From: Eubacterium uniforme
Lineage (GTDB): Bacteria > Bacillota > Clostridia > Lachnospirales > Lachnospiraceae
DNA length: 64,000 nucleotides
Assembly (NCBI RefSeq): GCF_900167115.1
Contig: NZ_FUXZ01000002.1
Location: 1 to 64,000, forward strand
Reading direction: 5' to 3'
Shown here: positions 6,659 through 15,692 of the stretch, one piece after another
Numbering within the stretch: position 1 is the first letter of the stretch
Layout of the letters: the number at the start of each line of letters is the position of its first letter
Made by a program: the position numbers and the translations under genes
The notes under the pieces: generated by a model
Databases searched by the model: none
Seen by the model: the letters and a program-made list of their open reading frames with translations, nothing else
What the model was told of the DNA's origin: nothing

Positions 6659-7957
6659 ATGAGAATTATTAAACTTGATGAACAGAGCAAAAAGAATATT
6701 CTTAGTGATTTACTTAAGCGTAGTCCTAATAACTATGATAGTTATCAGGCATCAGTAGATGAAATCTTAGCAAATGTTAAAGCTAATGGAGACAAGGCTG
6801 TTTTTGAATATACAGCTAAATTTGATGGCGCTACACTTACAGCAGATACACTTAGAGTTACAGAGGAAGAAATTGCAAAAGCTTATGATGAAATCGAGGA
6901 TAAAGAACTTGTTACTATCATAAGAAAAGCAATTGCAAATATAAAAGATCACCATGAAAAACAGCTTAAGCAAAGCTGGTTCTCTTCAAGAGAGGATGGT
7001 GTAATGTTAGGTCAGAAGATTACACCTCTTGAAAGAGTTGGTGTTTATGTTCCTGGTGGAAAGGCTGCATATCCTTCATCACTTCTTATGAATGTTGTAC
7101 CTGCTAAGGTTGCAGGCGTTGATGAAATTGTTATGGTTACACCACCTGGAAAAGATGGAAAGATTAATCCAACAACTTTAGTTGCTGCTAAAGAAGCAGG
7201 TGTTGACACTATCCTTAAGGTTGGTGGTGCTCAGGCAGTTGCAGCACTTGCATATGGTACAGAAAGCATTAAAAAGGTTGATAAGATTGTAGGCCCTGGT
7301 AATATTTTTGTAGCCCTTGCTAAAAAGGCCGTATATGGACATGTTGGTATTGACTCAATTGCAGGTCCTAGCGAAGTTATGGTTATTGCTGATGAAACAG
7401 CTAATCCAAGATATGTTGCTGCAGATCTTTTATCACAGGCAGAACATGATGAACTTGCTTCATGTATTTTAGTTACAACATCTAAGGAACTTGCAGAAGC
7501 AGTATCAAAGGAAGTTGATGGATTTGTTGAAATTTTAAGCAGAAAAGAAATAATTGAAAAATCACTTGAAAACTTTGGATACATTTTACTTGTTGATACA
7601 ATGGATGAAGCTGTTGATGTAGCGAACGAAATTGCTTCAGAGCACTTAGAAATTGTAACAAAAGATCCGTTTTTAACTATGACAAAGATTAGAAATGCAG
7701 GTGCAATATTCCTTGGAGAATACAGTTCAGAACCACTTGGAGATTATTTTGCTGGTCCTAACCACGTATTACCAACAAATGGTACAGCTAAATTCTTCTC
7801 ACCACTTAATGTTGATGACTTTATGAAGAAATCAAGTATCATTTATTATTCTAAGGAAGCGCTTGAACCAGTAAGCAGCGATGTTATTAAATTCGCTAAT
7901 GCTGAAGGTTTAACTGCACATGCTAATTCAATCAAAGTTAGATTTGAAGATAAATAG
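6659..7957 (+). CDS. hisD: Histidinol dehydrogenase
   Basis: 432 residues. It oxidises L-histidinol to histidine with NAD, the last two steps of the pathway, and is a zinc enzyme. Motifs seen: VPGGKAAYPSSLLMNV, GPGNIFVALAKKAVYG, AGPSEVMVIAD, SQAEHDELAS (metal-binding Gln-His) and SSEPLGDYFAGPNHVLPT. GGAGG lies 6 nt before the start, 17 bp after hisG. The 3' end contains a good promoter-like pair for the next gene. Confidence 0.96.
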   Translation: MRIIKLDEQSKKNILSDLLKRSPNNYDSYQASVDEILANVKANGDKAVFEYTAKFDGATLTADTLRVTEEEIAKAYDEIEDKELVTIIRKAIANIKDHHEKQLKQSWFSSREDGVMLGQKITPLERVGVYVPGGKAAYPSSLLMNVVPAKVAGVDEIVMVTPPGKDGKINPTTLVAAKEAGVDTILKVGGAQAVAALAYGTESIKKVDKIVGPGNIFVALAKKAVYGHVGIDSIAGPSEVMVIADETANPRYVAADLLSQAEHDELASCILVTTSKELAEAVSKEVDGFVEILSRKEIIEKSLENFGYILLVDTMDEAVDVANEIASEHLEIVTKDPFLTMTKIRNAGAIFLGEYSSEPLGDYFAGPNHVLPTNGTAKFFSPLNVDDFMKKSSIIYYSKEALEPVSSDVIKFANAEGLTAHANSIKVRFEDK

Positions 7958-8002
7958 AATTTTTGATATAATGATATCCAGGGATGAAAGATTCCTGGAT
8001 AT
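7944..8002 (+). promoter_or_regulatory. Internal promoter and 5' hairpin between hisD and hisB
   Basis: TTGAAG (7944-7949), a 17-bp spacer and TATAAT (7967-7972) overlap the end of hisD. The predicted transcript start falls in a hairpin, ATATCCAGG (7974-7982) with CCTGGATAT (7994-8002). No U-run follows, so it is not a terminator. It may stabilise the 5' end of a shorter hisB transcript or be a processing site. Confidence 0.5.
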
Positions 8003-8022
8003 TGTTAATATAAGGAGAAGTT

Positions 8023-8613
8023 ATGGAAGCAAGAGTAGCAGAATATAAAAGAAAAACAGATGAAACAGATATAAGTGTTAAGATAAATCTTGATGGTAGT
8101 GGAAAGGCTGAAGTTGATACTGGTATAGGTTTTTTTGATCACATGCTTAAGAACTTTGCTAGACACGGCTTATTTGATTTAAAGGTTAAAGTTACAGGTG
8201 ATCTTTATGTGGATTGTCACCACACCATAGAAGATACAGGTATTGCAATTGGTAATGCTATCAGAAGAGCAGTTGGAGATAAAAAGGGTATTAATAGATA
8301 TGGTTCAGTAATCTTACCTATGGATGAAAGCCTATGTTTATGTGCTCTTGATTTATCGGGAAGACCTTATTTAGTGTTTAACGCTGATTTTACTACTGAC
8401 AGAGTTGGTTATTTCGATACAGAGATGACACGTGAATTCTTCTATGCAATTACTTACACAGCTGGTATGAATTTACACATCAAGATGTTAGAGAGCGGTA
8501 ATAATCACCATATGATAGAAATAATATTTAAGTCATTTGCTAAGGCACTTGATAATGCTACAAAAAAAGATGATAGAATTAAAGATGTTTTATCTACTAA
8601 AGGTAGTTTATAA
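8023..8613 (+). CDS. hisB: Imidazoleglycerol-phosphate dehydratase
   Basis: 196 residues, the single-domain form without a fused phosphatase. It dehydrates imidazoleglycerol phosphate in histidine synthesis. Manganese-binding motifs are present: GFFDHMLKNFARHG, DCHHTIEDTGIAIG and NNHHMIEIIFKSFAKAL. AAGGAG is well placed before ATG at 8023. It is followed by a terminator, so hisI is probably a separate transcript. Confidence 0.96.
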   Translation: MEARVAEYKRKTDETDISVKINLDGSGKAEVDTGIGFFDHMLKNFARHGLFDLKVKVTGDLYVDCHHTIEDTGIAIGNAIRRAVGDKKGINRYGSVILPMDESLCLCALDLSGRPYLVFNADFTTDRVGYFDTEMTREFFYAITYTAGMNLHIKMLESGNNHHMIEIIFKSFAKALDNATKKDDRIKDVLSTKGSL

Positions 8614-8621
8614 ATGAAACT

Positions 8622-8669
8622 TACCGATTTTTGATTTGGGTTTTCTAAATTAAAAATCGGTATTATTTT
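8622..8669 (+). terminator. Terminator after hisB
   Basis: TACCGATTTTT (8622-8632) pairs with AAAAATCGGTA (8652-8662) and is followed by TTATTTT. The stem is 11 bp. Confidence 0.75.
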
Positions 8670-8780
8670 GAGCAAATATAACTTTTAAATCATATAAAAA
8701 AATGGTAGAATATATGTGATTACGCTTATATTAGAAATAACAAATAAATGAATAATAATATATAATTTAGGAGATTAAAT

Positions 8781-9158
8781 ATGAATAATCCAAATGAAAT
8801 TCTTGTAAAAAGAGCGGATGTGAAAATAGATGCAGTTTTCAAATGGGAAGATTTGAAACTTGATAGTAATGGTATGGTTCCTGTTATTGTACAAGATTAT
8901 AAAACAGATAAGGTTTTAATGCTTGCTTACATGAATAAGGAAGCTTATGAACATACATTAGAAGTTGGAAGAATGACATATTATAGTAGAAGTAGGGATG
9001 AACTATGGGAAAAGGGACTTACTTCTGGACATTTTCAGTATGTAAAAGAATTATTCTTAGATTGCGATAAGGATACAATTCTTGCAAAGGTCGAACAGAT
9101 TGGTGTTCCTTGCCATACTGGAGCTGAAACATGCTTTTTTAATAATATGATTAAATAA
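8781..9158 (+). CDS. hisI: Phosphoribosyl-AMP cyclohydrolase
   Basis: 125 residues, the stand-alone cyclohydrolase without a fused HisE pyrophosphohydrolase. It opens the adenine ring of phosphoribosyl-AMP in histidine synthesis. Motifs: VLMLAYMNKEAYEHTLEVG, YYSRSRDELWEKG, and the metal-binding pattern FLDCDKDT ... GVPCHTGAETCFF. It has its own upstream gap with a weak TAGAAT box at 8706-8711. The radical SAM gene follows after 14 bp. hisA, hisF, hisH, hisC and hisE are not in this window. Confidence 0.94.
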   Translation: MNNPNEILVKRADVKIDAVFKWEDLKLDSNGMVPVIVQDYKTDKVLMLAYMNKEAYEHTLEVGRMTYYSRSRDELWEKGLTSGHFQYVKELFLDCDKDTILAKVEQIGVPCHTGAETCFFNNMIK

Positions 9159-9172
9159 AGGTTAGAAAGTAT

Positions 9173-11215
9173 ATGAGAAAATTAGCACTTAGTGACGAGA
9201 TACTTCTTAAGGTTGAAAAGCCTGCAAGATATATCGGTAATGAAATAAATATGGTTAAAAAGAATCCGGAGAATGTGGAGGTTAGATTTGCAATGTGTTT
9301 TCCGGATGTATATGAGATAGGTATGTCTCATCTTGGAATCCAGATTCTTTATGAGATGTTTAACAGAAGAGACGATGTATATTGTGAAAGAGTATATTCT
9401 CCTTGGCCAGATCTTGATAAGATTATGAGAGAAGAAGATATACCTCTTTTTGCGTTAGAATCACAAGATCCGGTTAAAGATTTTGATTTTCTTGGAATTA
9501 CAATTCAGTACGAGATGTGTTATACAAATATTTTACAGGTACTTGATCTATCTAAGATAGCTCTTTTGGCGAAAGATAGAGAAGAAGATGATCCTATAGT
9601 AATAGGTGGTGGACCATGTACATATAATGGTGAACCTATTGCACCTTTCTTTGACTTGTTTTACATAGGTGAAGGTGAAGTTAGTCATTATGCATTACTT
9701 GATTTATATAAAGAGTGTAAGGCTAAGGGATTATCAAGAAAAGAATTTTTAGTTAAGGCAAGTTCTATTCCAGGTATATACGCACCTGCGTTATATAATA
9801 TATCATATAATGAGGATGGTACAGTTAGAAGTATAAATAATATTAATAAATATATGATATATCACAATGATGCAAACGCAGGAACGACTAGTGATGATGT
9901 CAATAGTTTAAAAGAAAATAAGAATGAAGTTAGTAGCAATTTAAAACTAAGTGCGGAAGAATTTGATGGATTTTCTTTAGATATAAAGGATTATCCAAAT
10001 TTAACTAAGGAAGATTTTGATAAGATTCCTGACAAGGTTAGAAAAGTAATTGAAACAAATATGGATGATACATTCTATCCTACAAAACCTTTAGTTCCAT
10101 ATATTAAAGTTACACAGGATAGAGTTGTTTTAGAAATTATGAGAGGCTGTATTAGAGGATGTAGATTCTGTCAGGCTGGTATGGTTTATAGACCAGTTAG
10201 AGAAAGAAGCCTTGAACATCTTAAAAAGACAGCTTATGAAATGCTTAAGTCAACAGGACATGAGGAAATATCACTAAGTTCATTAAGTTCAAGTGATTAT
10301 AGAGATTTAGAAGGTCTAGTTACATTCCTTGTTGATGAGTTTAAGGGTAAAGGAGTTAATGTTTCACTTCCTTCACTTCGTATAGATGCATTTTCACTTG
10401 ATGTTATGAGTAAGGTTCAGGATGTTAAAAAGAGCTCATTGACATTTGCTCCTGAAGGTGGATCTCAAAGAATTAGAGATGTAATTAATAAAGGGCTTAC
10501 TGAGGAAGTTATACTTAAGGGTGCTGGTATGGCATTTGAAAGTGGATGGAATAAGGTTAAGTTATACTTTATGCTTGGACTCCCAACAGAGACTGTTGAT
10601 GATATGAAAGGAATTGCTCATCTTTCAGAAAAGATTGCTGAAAGATATTATGAGATTCCAAAGGATCAGCGTATTGGTAAGGTTCAGGTTACTGCAAGTA
10701 CATCATTCTTTGTACCTAAGCCATTTACTCCTTTCCAGTGGGCTTCTATGAATAGAAAAGAAGAGTTCTTAGGCAAAGCTAAGATAGTTAATGATGAAAT
10801 GAAAGCAATGCTTAATAAAAAGAGCCTTCGCTATAACTGGCATGAAGCAGATGTATCAGTTTTAGAAGGACTACTAGCCAGAGGAGATAGAAAAGTTGCT
10901 AAATGTATTTTAAAAGCATATGAAAAAGGATGTATTTTTGATGCATGGAGTGATTTTTATGATAACACTCGTTGGGATGAGGCTATTGAAGAAGCTGGAA
11001 TTGACATGGATTTCTATATTTCAAGAGAAAGGGATGTAGAAGAGGTTCTTCCATGGGATATGCTTGATGTTGGTGTTAGTAAGGAATTTTATAAGAGAGA
11101 ATGGCTAAAAGCAAAGAGCGAGGAAATTACTAATAACTGTAGAGATAAGTGTCAGGGCTGTGGAATTACAGTATTTAAGAGTGGCGTTTATTGTCCAGGT
11201 AGTCTTGATAAGTAG
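9173..11215 (+). CDS. B12-binding-type radical SAM protein (TIGR03960 family)
   Basis: 680 residues. The N-terminal ~200 residues look like a cobalamin-binding Rossmann domain (VRFAMCFPDVYEIGMSHLG). The radical SAM core carries Cys326-X3-Cys330-X2-Cys333 (RGCIRGCRFCQAG). The C-terminal end has CRDKCQGCGI, which could hold a second cluster. The family is widespread in Clostridia beside a DUF2344 protein and RNase E/G, as here, and its substrate is unknown. An insertion at about residues 230-280 (Asn/Ser-rich, NDANAGTTSDDVNSLKENKN) is low-complexity. Spacing to hisI is only 14 bp. Confidence 0.88.
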   Translation: MRKLALSDEILLKVEKPARYIGNEINMVKKNPENVEVRFAMCFPDVYEIGMSHLGIQILYEMFNRRDDVYCERVYSPWPDLDKIMREEDIPLFALESQDPVKDFDFLGITIQYEMCYTNILQVLDLSKIALLAKDREEDDPIVIGGGPCTYNGEPIAPFFDLFYIGEGEVSHYALLDLYKECKAKGLSRKEFLVKASSIPGIYAPALYNISYNEDGTVRSINNINKYMIYHNDANAGTTSDDVNSLKENKNEVSSNLKLSAEEFDGFSLDIKDYPNLTKEDFDKIPDKVRKVIETNMDDTFYPTKPLVPYIKVTQDRVVLEIMRGCIRGCRFCQAGMVYRPVRERSLEHLKKTAYEMLKSTGHEEISLSSLSSSDYRDLEGLVTFLVDEFKGKGVNVSLPSLRIDAFSLDVMSKVQDVKKSSLTFAPEGGSQRIRDVINKGLTEEVILKGAGMAFESGWNKVKLYFMLGLPTETVDDMKGIAHLSEKIAERYYEIPKDQRIGKVQVTASTSFFVPKPFTPFQWASMNRKEEFLGKAKIVNDEMKAMLNKKSLRYNWHEADVSVLEGLLARGDRKVAKCILKAYEKGCIFDAWSDFYDNTRWDEAIEEAGIDMDFYISRERDVEEVLPWDMLDVGVSKEFYKREWLKAKSEEITNNCRDKCQGCGITVFKSGVYCPGSLDK

Positions 11216-11271
11216 TTATATATGTTAGTATGAGTTTAAGTTTAGAGTAATATGTTTAGAAAGATTTTGAT

Positions 11272-12012
11272 ATGAAACTTAGAATTAAATTTTCAAAGCA
11301 TGGCAGTATGAAATTTATCGGCCATCTTGATATTATGAGATATTTTCAAAAAGCAATAAGAAGAAGTGAAATAGATGTAGCATATTCTGAAGGGTTTTCA
11401 CCTCATCAGAAGATGTCATTTGCTGCGCCTTTAGGTGTAGGACTTTATAGTAATGGTGAATACTTTGATGTTGAAGTAAATTCACTTACTAGTACAGATG
11501 ATATATTAAAAAGACTTAATGATACAATGAATGATGAAATAGAGGTTTTATCTGTTGTATTGCTTCCAGATGGTGCTAAAAAGGCTATGAGTCTAGTTGG
11601 TGGCGCTGATTATACCGCCGTAGTTAAGGATGATTATAATGAATTAGTTAGTAGTGAAAATGCTACTAAGTATACAAAGATTAATCCTTTAACTTTGTGC
11701 GAAAACATAGAGAAGTTTTATGAACTTTCTGAAATTGTTGTATTAAAGAAAACCAAGAAGAGTGAAAGAGAAATTGATATTAAACCTTTGATTCATGATT
11801 TTGGTTTTACGAATGAGGATGGTAATCCTGTTATTTATATGAGGGTTAGTCAGGGTAGTGAGAATAATCTTAAACCTGAACTTGTAATTGAACAATTATG
11901 TAAGTTCTCGGGCGTTGAGTATAATGAATATGCTTTTCAATATACAAGAGAAGATACATTATGGTTTGATGAGACCAAGAATGGATTTAGAAGTCTTGAT
12001 GATGTTGAGTAA
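11272..12012 (+). CDS. DUF2344 / TIGR03936 radical-SAM-linked protein
   Basis: 246 residues beginning MKLRIKFSKHGSMKFIGHLD, with AYSEGFSPHQKMSFAAPLG near residue 40; both are family hallmarks. It is found next to, or fused to, the radical SAM protein encoded just upstream, so the two probably act together. The reaction is unknown. The ribosome site is weak (AGAAAG), and the gene lies 56 bp after its partner. Confidence 0.88.
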   Translation: MKLRIKFSKHGSMKFIGHLDIMRYFQKAIRRSEIDVAYSEGFSPHQKMSFAAPLGVGLYSNGEYFDVEVNSLTSTDDILKRLNDTMNDEIEVLSVVLLPDGAKKAMSLVGGADYTAVVKDDYNELVSSENATKYTKINPLTLCENIEKFYELSEIVVLKKTKKSEREIDIKPLIHDFGFTNEDGNPVIYMRVSQGSENNLKPELVIEQLCKFSGVEYNEYAFQYTREDTLWFDETKNGFRSLDDVE

Positions 12013-12106
12013 TTAATTGATATACAATAAATACTTATATGATAAATAGATATGCAAAAATATATGTAATATATATGGTTTGTCGAAAGTTTATGTGGAG
12101 GGTGAT

Positions 12107-13231
12107 TTGGATAAGGTTGTAATTACTAAGTACTTGAATGGAAAACTGATACTTGGTTATGAAAATGATAAATTAGAATCTGTTGACATAGACGACTATT
12201 ATGCAAATGCCGGAGACATTTACATAGGAGAAGTGGTTGAATATGCAAAGAACATAGATGCTTATTTTGTTAAGATTAATGATAAAGAAAAGGCTTTCTT
12301 AAGAACTAAATCAAGCATTAAATGTGGACAGAAGATTTTAGTACAGGTTAAGAAGGAGAAAACATATAATAAAGCTTGTGTTGTTACAGATTCAATTAAT
12401 TTAAACTTTAATTATATTGTTTTAGAAACATCAGCTACTGGAATTGGAGTTTCAAAGAAGATTAATGATGAAGATTTTATTATAAAGGTTAAAGCATATA
12501 TTAATTCGTATTTGATGGATAAGAATATTGATTTATCAGAATTCCAGTTGATAATTAGAACGTGTGTATATGAAAAGTATTTAGAATCTTTAAGTTTTGA
12601 ATTCTTAAATGAAACTATTGATGATTTAATTAATACATACACTGGATATAAGAACAAATGTCTACATTTAAAAGCTGGAACAAGAATTTATGATAATACG
12701 AAAAGATATGAAAACTTTGATTGCGTGATTGTAACAGATCAGGAAGATATCTTTGAAGATTTAAAAGATAAATGTAATATTAGATTTTATGATGATGATT
12801 ATTCTTTAATTAAGTTATATAATGTAGAACGAGATATTAACAGACTTTTAGAAAGAAAAGTATGGTTAAAATCTGGTGCTAACATTATGGTAGAACAGAC
12901 AGAAGCACTAACTAGTATTGATATTAATTCTGCGAAATTTGAAAGAGGTAATAATAGTGATGAGACTTTTTATAAAGTTAATCTAGAAGCAACAGAAGAA
13001 ATTATAAAACAAGTTAAGCTTAGAGAGATTTCTGGTATTATTATTGTTGATTACATTAATATGACTAATAAAGATTTATATGAAAAGTTAGAATTTGATA
13101 TATTAAAACTAATTGAAAACATGAAGAGTGATATTACCTATGTTGGATTTACCAGACTTGGTTTATGCGAGTTTACAAGAAAGAAAACAAAGGCATCACT
13201 TAAAGAAAGGTGGGAAAGAATTAATGGATGA
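12107..13231 (+). CDS. rng: Minimal ribonuclease E/G family protein
   Basis: 374 residues. An S1 domain (GDIYIGEVVEYAKNIDAYF) is followed by the RNase E/G catalytic domain. The metal-binding acidic residues are present: TSIDINSAKFERG and IIIVDYINM. The protein ends at GLCEFTRKKTKASLKERWE, exactly where longer relatives continue with the CPxC zinc-link and small domain; both are missing. The start is TTG at 12107, with GGAGG 5 nt upstream; a TTG at 12080 has no ribosome site. The stop overlaps the next gene. It probably cleaves single-stranded RNA in rRNA or mRNA processing, but with altered oligomerisation. Confidence 0.85.
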   Translation: MDKVVITKYLNGKLILGYENDKLESVDIDDYYANAGDIYIGEVVEYAKNIDAYFVKINDKEKAFLRTKSSIKCGQKILVQVKKEKTYNKACVVTDSINLNFNYIVLETSATGIGVSKKINDEDFIIKVKAYINSYLMDKNIDLSEFQLIIRTCVYEKYLESLSFEFLNETIDDLINTYTGYKNKCLHLKAGTRIYDNTKRYENFDCVIVTDQEDIFEDLKDKCNIRFYDDDYSLIKLYNVERDINRLLERKVWLKSGANIMVEQTEALTSIDINSAKFERGNNSDETFYKVNLEATEEIIKQVKLREISGIIIVDYINMTNKDLYEKLEFDILKLIENMKSDITYVGFTRLGLCEFTRKKTKASLKERWERING

Positions 13232-13877
13232 GTTTTTAAAAGAAGCTAAAGAAAGAGTGAAGGAAGCACAAAAATCAGTTATTTATAGAGCTGTTATATT
13301 TATTATTGCTGGTCTTATTATGGTAATTTGGCCACTTAAAGTTGCTGATTTTGTATGTTTTGGTATTGCACTTATATTAGGATTATTCGGCGCAAGATTT
13401 ATTGTTAATTATATGAAAAAGGATCTTGTTCAAGACTTCTTTAGATATGATTTGGTGTTTGGAATTACACTTTTAATATTTGCTATATTTTTCATAGCTA
13501 AATCAGAATCTATTATGTCATTTATTCCAACAGTGATTGGTATCATTATTATTTTTAATGGTGTATTAAAACTTCAGAATGCTGTAGATTTTGCAAGAAG
13601 TAATAGTAAGGGATTTCAGAATGAAACATGGAAGAAGATATTAATAGCAGCAGTGATTAATATTGTTATTGGTGTTTTATTAGTTGTATTTCCTCTTGGC
13701 GCTGTTAGTATCGCATATAGACTTCTTGGAATTGGTGTATTATATAGTGGTGTTAGTGATATTATTATTGCTATGCAATTTAAAAATACAGTTAATTCAA
13801 TGTCTAAAAAAATGAGTGATACTATTAGAAATAGTACAATAGACGGAGAAGGCAAATTTGTCGATGATGATAAATAG
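13224..13877 (+). CDS. DUF308 (HdeD-like) membrane protein
   Basis: 217 residues. A short amphipathic N-terminus (MDEFLKEAKERVKEAQKS) is followed by about six membrane segments arranged as repeats: VIFIIAGLIMVIWP, FVCFGIALILGLFG, LVFGITLLIFAIFFIA, FIPTVIGIIIIFNGVL, ILIAAVINIVIGVLLVVFP, and one more. The GLIMVIWPL and GVLLVVFPL pair is typical of the family. The start at 13224 overlaps the RNase stop by 8 bp (translational coupling). Role unknown; relatives are linked to acid stress in enterobacteria. Confidence 0.75.
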   Translation: MDEFLKEAKERVKEAQKSVIYRAVIFIIAGLIMVIWPLKVADFVCFGIALILGLFGARFIVNYMKKDLVQDFFRYDLVFGITLLIFAIFFIAKSESIMSFIPTVIGIIIIFNGVLKLQNAVDFARSNSKGFQNETWKKILIAAVINIVIGVLLVVFPLGAVSIAYRLLGIGVLYSGVSDIIIAMQFKNTVNSMSKKMSDTIRNSTIDGEGKFVDDDK

Positions 13878-13890
13878 AAAATTAGTAAAA

Positions 13891-13918
13891 CTCTACTAGT
13901 GTATATGTGGGAGTAGAG
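13891..13918 (+). promoter_or_regulatory. Intercistronic hairpin before tgt
   Basis: CTCTACT (13891-13897) pairs with AGTAGAG (13912-13918). No U-run follows. It sits 16 bp before the tgt start and just before its AAAGGA ribosome site, so it is more likely a stability or translation element than a terminator. Confidence 0.4.
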
Positions 13919-13934
13919 AAAGGATAAATTATTA

Positions 13935-15077
13935 ATGTATAAAATTATTGAAACAGATGGTAATGCTAAATCAGCTGAATTTACTACAGTTCATGGTGTT
14001 GTTCAAACACCAGTGTTTATGAATGTTGGTACTGCAGCTGCAATTAAGGGTGCAGTTGCTACAACTGATTTACAAAATATAAAAACACAGATAGAATTAT
14101 CAAATACATATCATTTACATGTAAGACCTGGTGATAAGATTGTAAAACAGCTTGGCGGTCTTCATAAGTTTATGAATTGGGATAAACCTATTCTTACTGA
14201 TTCTGGTGGATTTCAGGTATTCTCACTTGCAGGTCTACGTAAGATTAAAGAAGAAGGTGTTTATTTTAATTCTCATGTTGATGGTAGAAAGATTTTTATG
14301 GGTCCTGAAGAAAGTATGCAGATTCAGAGTAATCTCGCATCAACAATAGCAATGGCATTTGATGAGTGCCCATCTAGTAGAGCTGATGAAAAATACATAA
14401 GGGATTCGGTTGATAGAACAACTAGATGGCTTCAAAGATGTAAAGATGAAATGGCTAGACTTAATAGCCTTCCAGATACAATTAATAAGCAGCAAATGCT
14501 TTTTGCAATTAATCAAGGTGGTGTGTTTAATGATATTAGAGTTGAACATGCTAAAGTTATTAGTGAAATGAATCTTGATGGATATGCAATTGGTGGACTT
14601 GCTGTAGGTGAAAGTCATGAAGAAATGTATGATGTATTAGAACATGTTGTTCCATTCTTGCCAAAGGATAAACCAACTTATCTTATGGGTGTAGGAACAC
14701 CAGCTAATATATTAGAAGCAGTTGAAAGAGGTGTTGATTTCTTTGACTGTGTTTATCCAAGTAGAAATGGTCGTCATGGTCATGTGTATACCAATAAGGG
14801 TAAATTAAATTTATTTAACGCAAAGTATGAACTTGATAGTAAACCAATAGAAGAGGGTTGTGGATGTCCAGCTTGTCAAAATTATAGTAGGGCATATATA
14901 AGACATCTACTTAAAGCAAAAGAAATGCTTGGAATGAGACTTTGCGTATTGCATAATTTGTATTTTTATAATACAATGATGGAGGAAATCAGAGAAGCTA
15001 TAAGAAATAAGAGTTTTTCTGCATATAAAAAATCAAAACTTGAAGGCTTTAAGGAGAATGATTTAAAGTCTAAATAG
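13935..15077 (+). CDS. tgt: tRNA-guanine transglycosylase
   Basis: 380 residues. It exchanges guanine-34 in GUN-anticodon tRNAs for the queuosine precursor preQ1. Motifs: LSNTYHLHVRPGD, LTDSGGFQVFSL, GGLAVGES, the catalytic-Asp segment FDCVYPSRNGRHG, and the zinc site GCGCPACQNYSRAYIRHL. Length is normal. yajC follows after 12 bp, the usual Firmicute order. queA is not in this window. Confidence 0.97.
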   Translation: MYKIIETDGNAKSAEFTTVHGVVQTPVFMNVGTAAAIKGAVATTDLQNIKTQIELSNTYHLHVRPGDKIVKQLGGLHKFMNWDKPILTDSGGFQVFSLAGLRKIKEEGVYFNSHVDGRKIFMGPEESMQIQSNLASTIAMAFDECPSSRADEKYIRDSVDRTTRWLQRCKDEMARLNSLPDTINKQQMLFAINQGGVFNDIRVEHAKVISEMNLDGYAIGGLAVGESHEEMYDVLEHVVPFLPKDKPTYLMGVGTPANILEAVERGVDFFDCVYPSRNGRHGHVYTNKGKLNLFNAKYELDSKPIEEGCGCPACQNYSRAYIRHLLKAKEMLGMRLCVLHNLYFYNTMMEEIREAIRNKSFSAYKKSKLEGFKENDLKSK

Positions 15078-15089
15078 TAGGAGGACAGA

Positions 15090-15413
15090 ATGTTTAATAA
15101 TTTATTTTTAGCAGAGAAAGCATCAGATGCTGCAGGTGGCAATGTTATATTAATGATTGTATTTTATGTTGTTATCTTAGGTGGTATGCTTTATCTATTT
15201 GCAATTAAACCACAGAAGAAAGAAGAAGCTAAGAGAAAAGCTCTTTTAGATGAATTAAAGGTTGGTTCATATATTTGTACTTCAGCAGGCTTTTATGGAC
15301 AGGTTATTGGTCTTGAAGATGAAGTTGCAATTGTTGAATTTGGTAATAATAAGAATTGTAGAATTCCTATGAAAAAAACTCATATTGTTTCAGTTGAAAA
15401 CGAAGAAGAATAG
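15090..15413 (+). CDS. yajC: Preprotein translocase subunit YajC
   Basis: 107 residues. One membrane helix (VILMIVFYVVILGGMLYLFAI, about residues 18-38) is followed by KPQKKEEAKRK and a small beta domain (VGSYICTSAGFYGQVIGLED). It associates with SecDF to help export. GGAGG lies upstream. The gene usually sits close to secDF; here secDF is 42 kb away. Confidence 0.93.
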   Translation: MFNNLFLAEKASDAAGGNVILMIVFYVVILGGMLYLFAIKPQKKEEAKRKALLDELKVGSYICTSAGFYGQVIGLEDEVAIVEFGNNKNCRIPMKKTHIVSVENEEE

Positions 15414-15460
15414 TATAAATATTTAATAAAATTTGTTTGTTGATATTTGGATGAAGATAT

Positions 15461-15508
15461 AAAACCTTTTATGATATGCAATGCATGTGATAGAAGGTTT
15501 TTTTTGTT
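15461..15508 (+). terminator. Terminator after yajC
   Basis: AAAACCTT (15461-15468) pairs with AAGGTTTT (15494-15501). The stem is interrupted and the apex contains ATGCAATGCAT. A T-run follows. Confidence 0.75.
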
Positions 15509-15528
15509 ATAATTTTTTGAAAAATTTA

Positions 15529-15545
15529 TTGTATAAATTATACAA
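15529..15545. promoter_or_regulatory. 17-bp palindrome, possible operator
   Basis: TTGTATAAATTATACAA is a perfect palindrome around a central A. It lies in the gap between the yajC terminator and the secreted LRR gene, where promoter elements are expected. No regulator is adjacent. Confidence 0.4.
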
Positions 15546-15692
15546 AGAGTATGGTATTTTTTATGGATGTATGTTAAAATTTCACCATGGGTTGATTTTT
15601 ATATCACGAAGGAGTTTGAGGCTTATTAATGGGAGAAATATAAAGATTAATCTGAAATAAATGTTTTTCTTTTTAAGAGAAAGGGGTAATGT

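Noticed and set aside
7231-7584. Long minus-strand frames inside hisD and similar genes (ilvD, serA, glgB)
   Set aside because: They follow the codon bias of the real genes on the other strand and lack ribosome sites.
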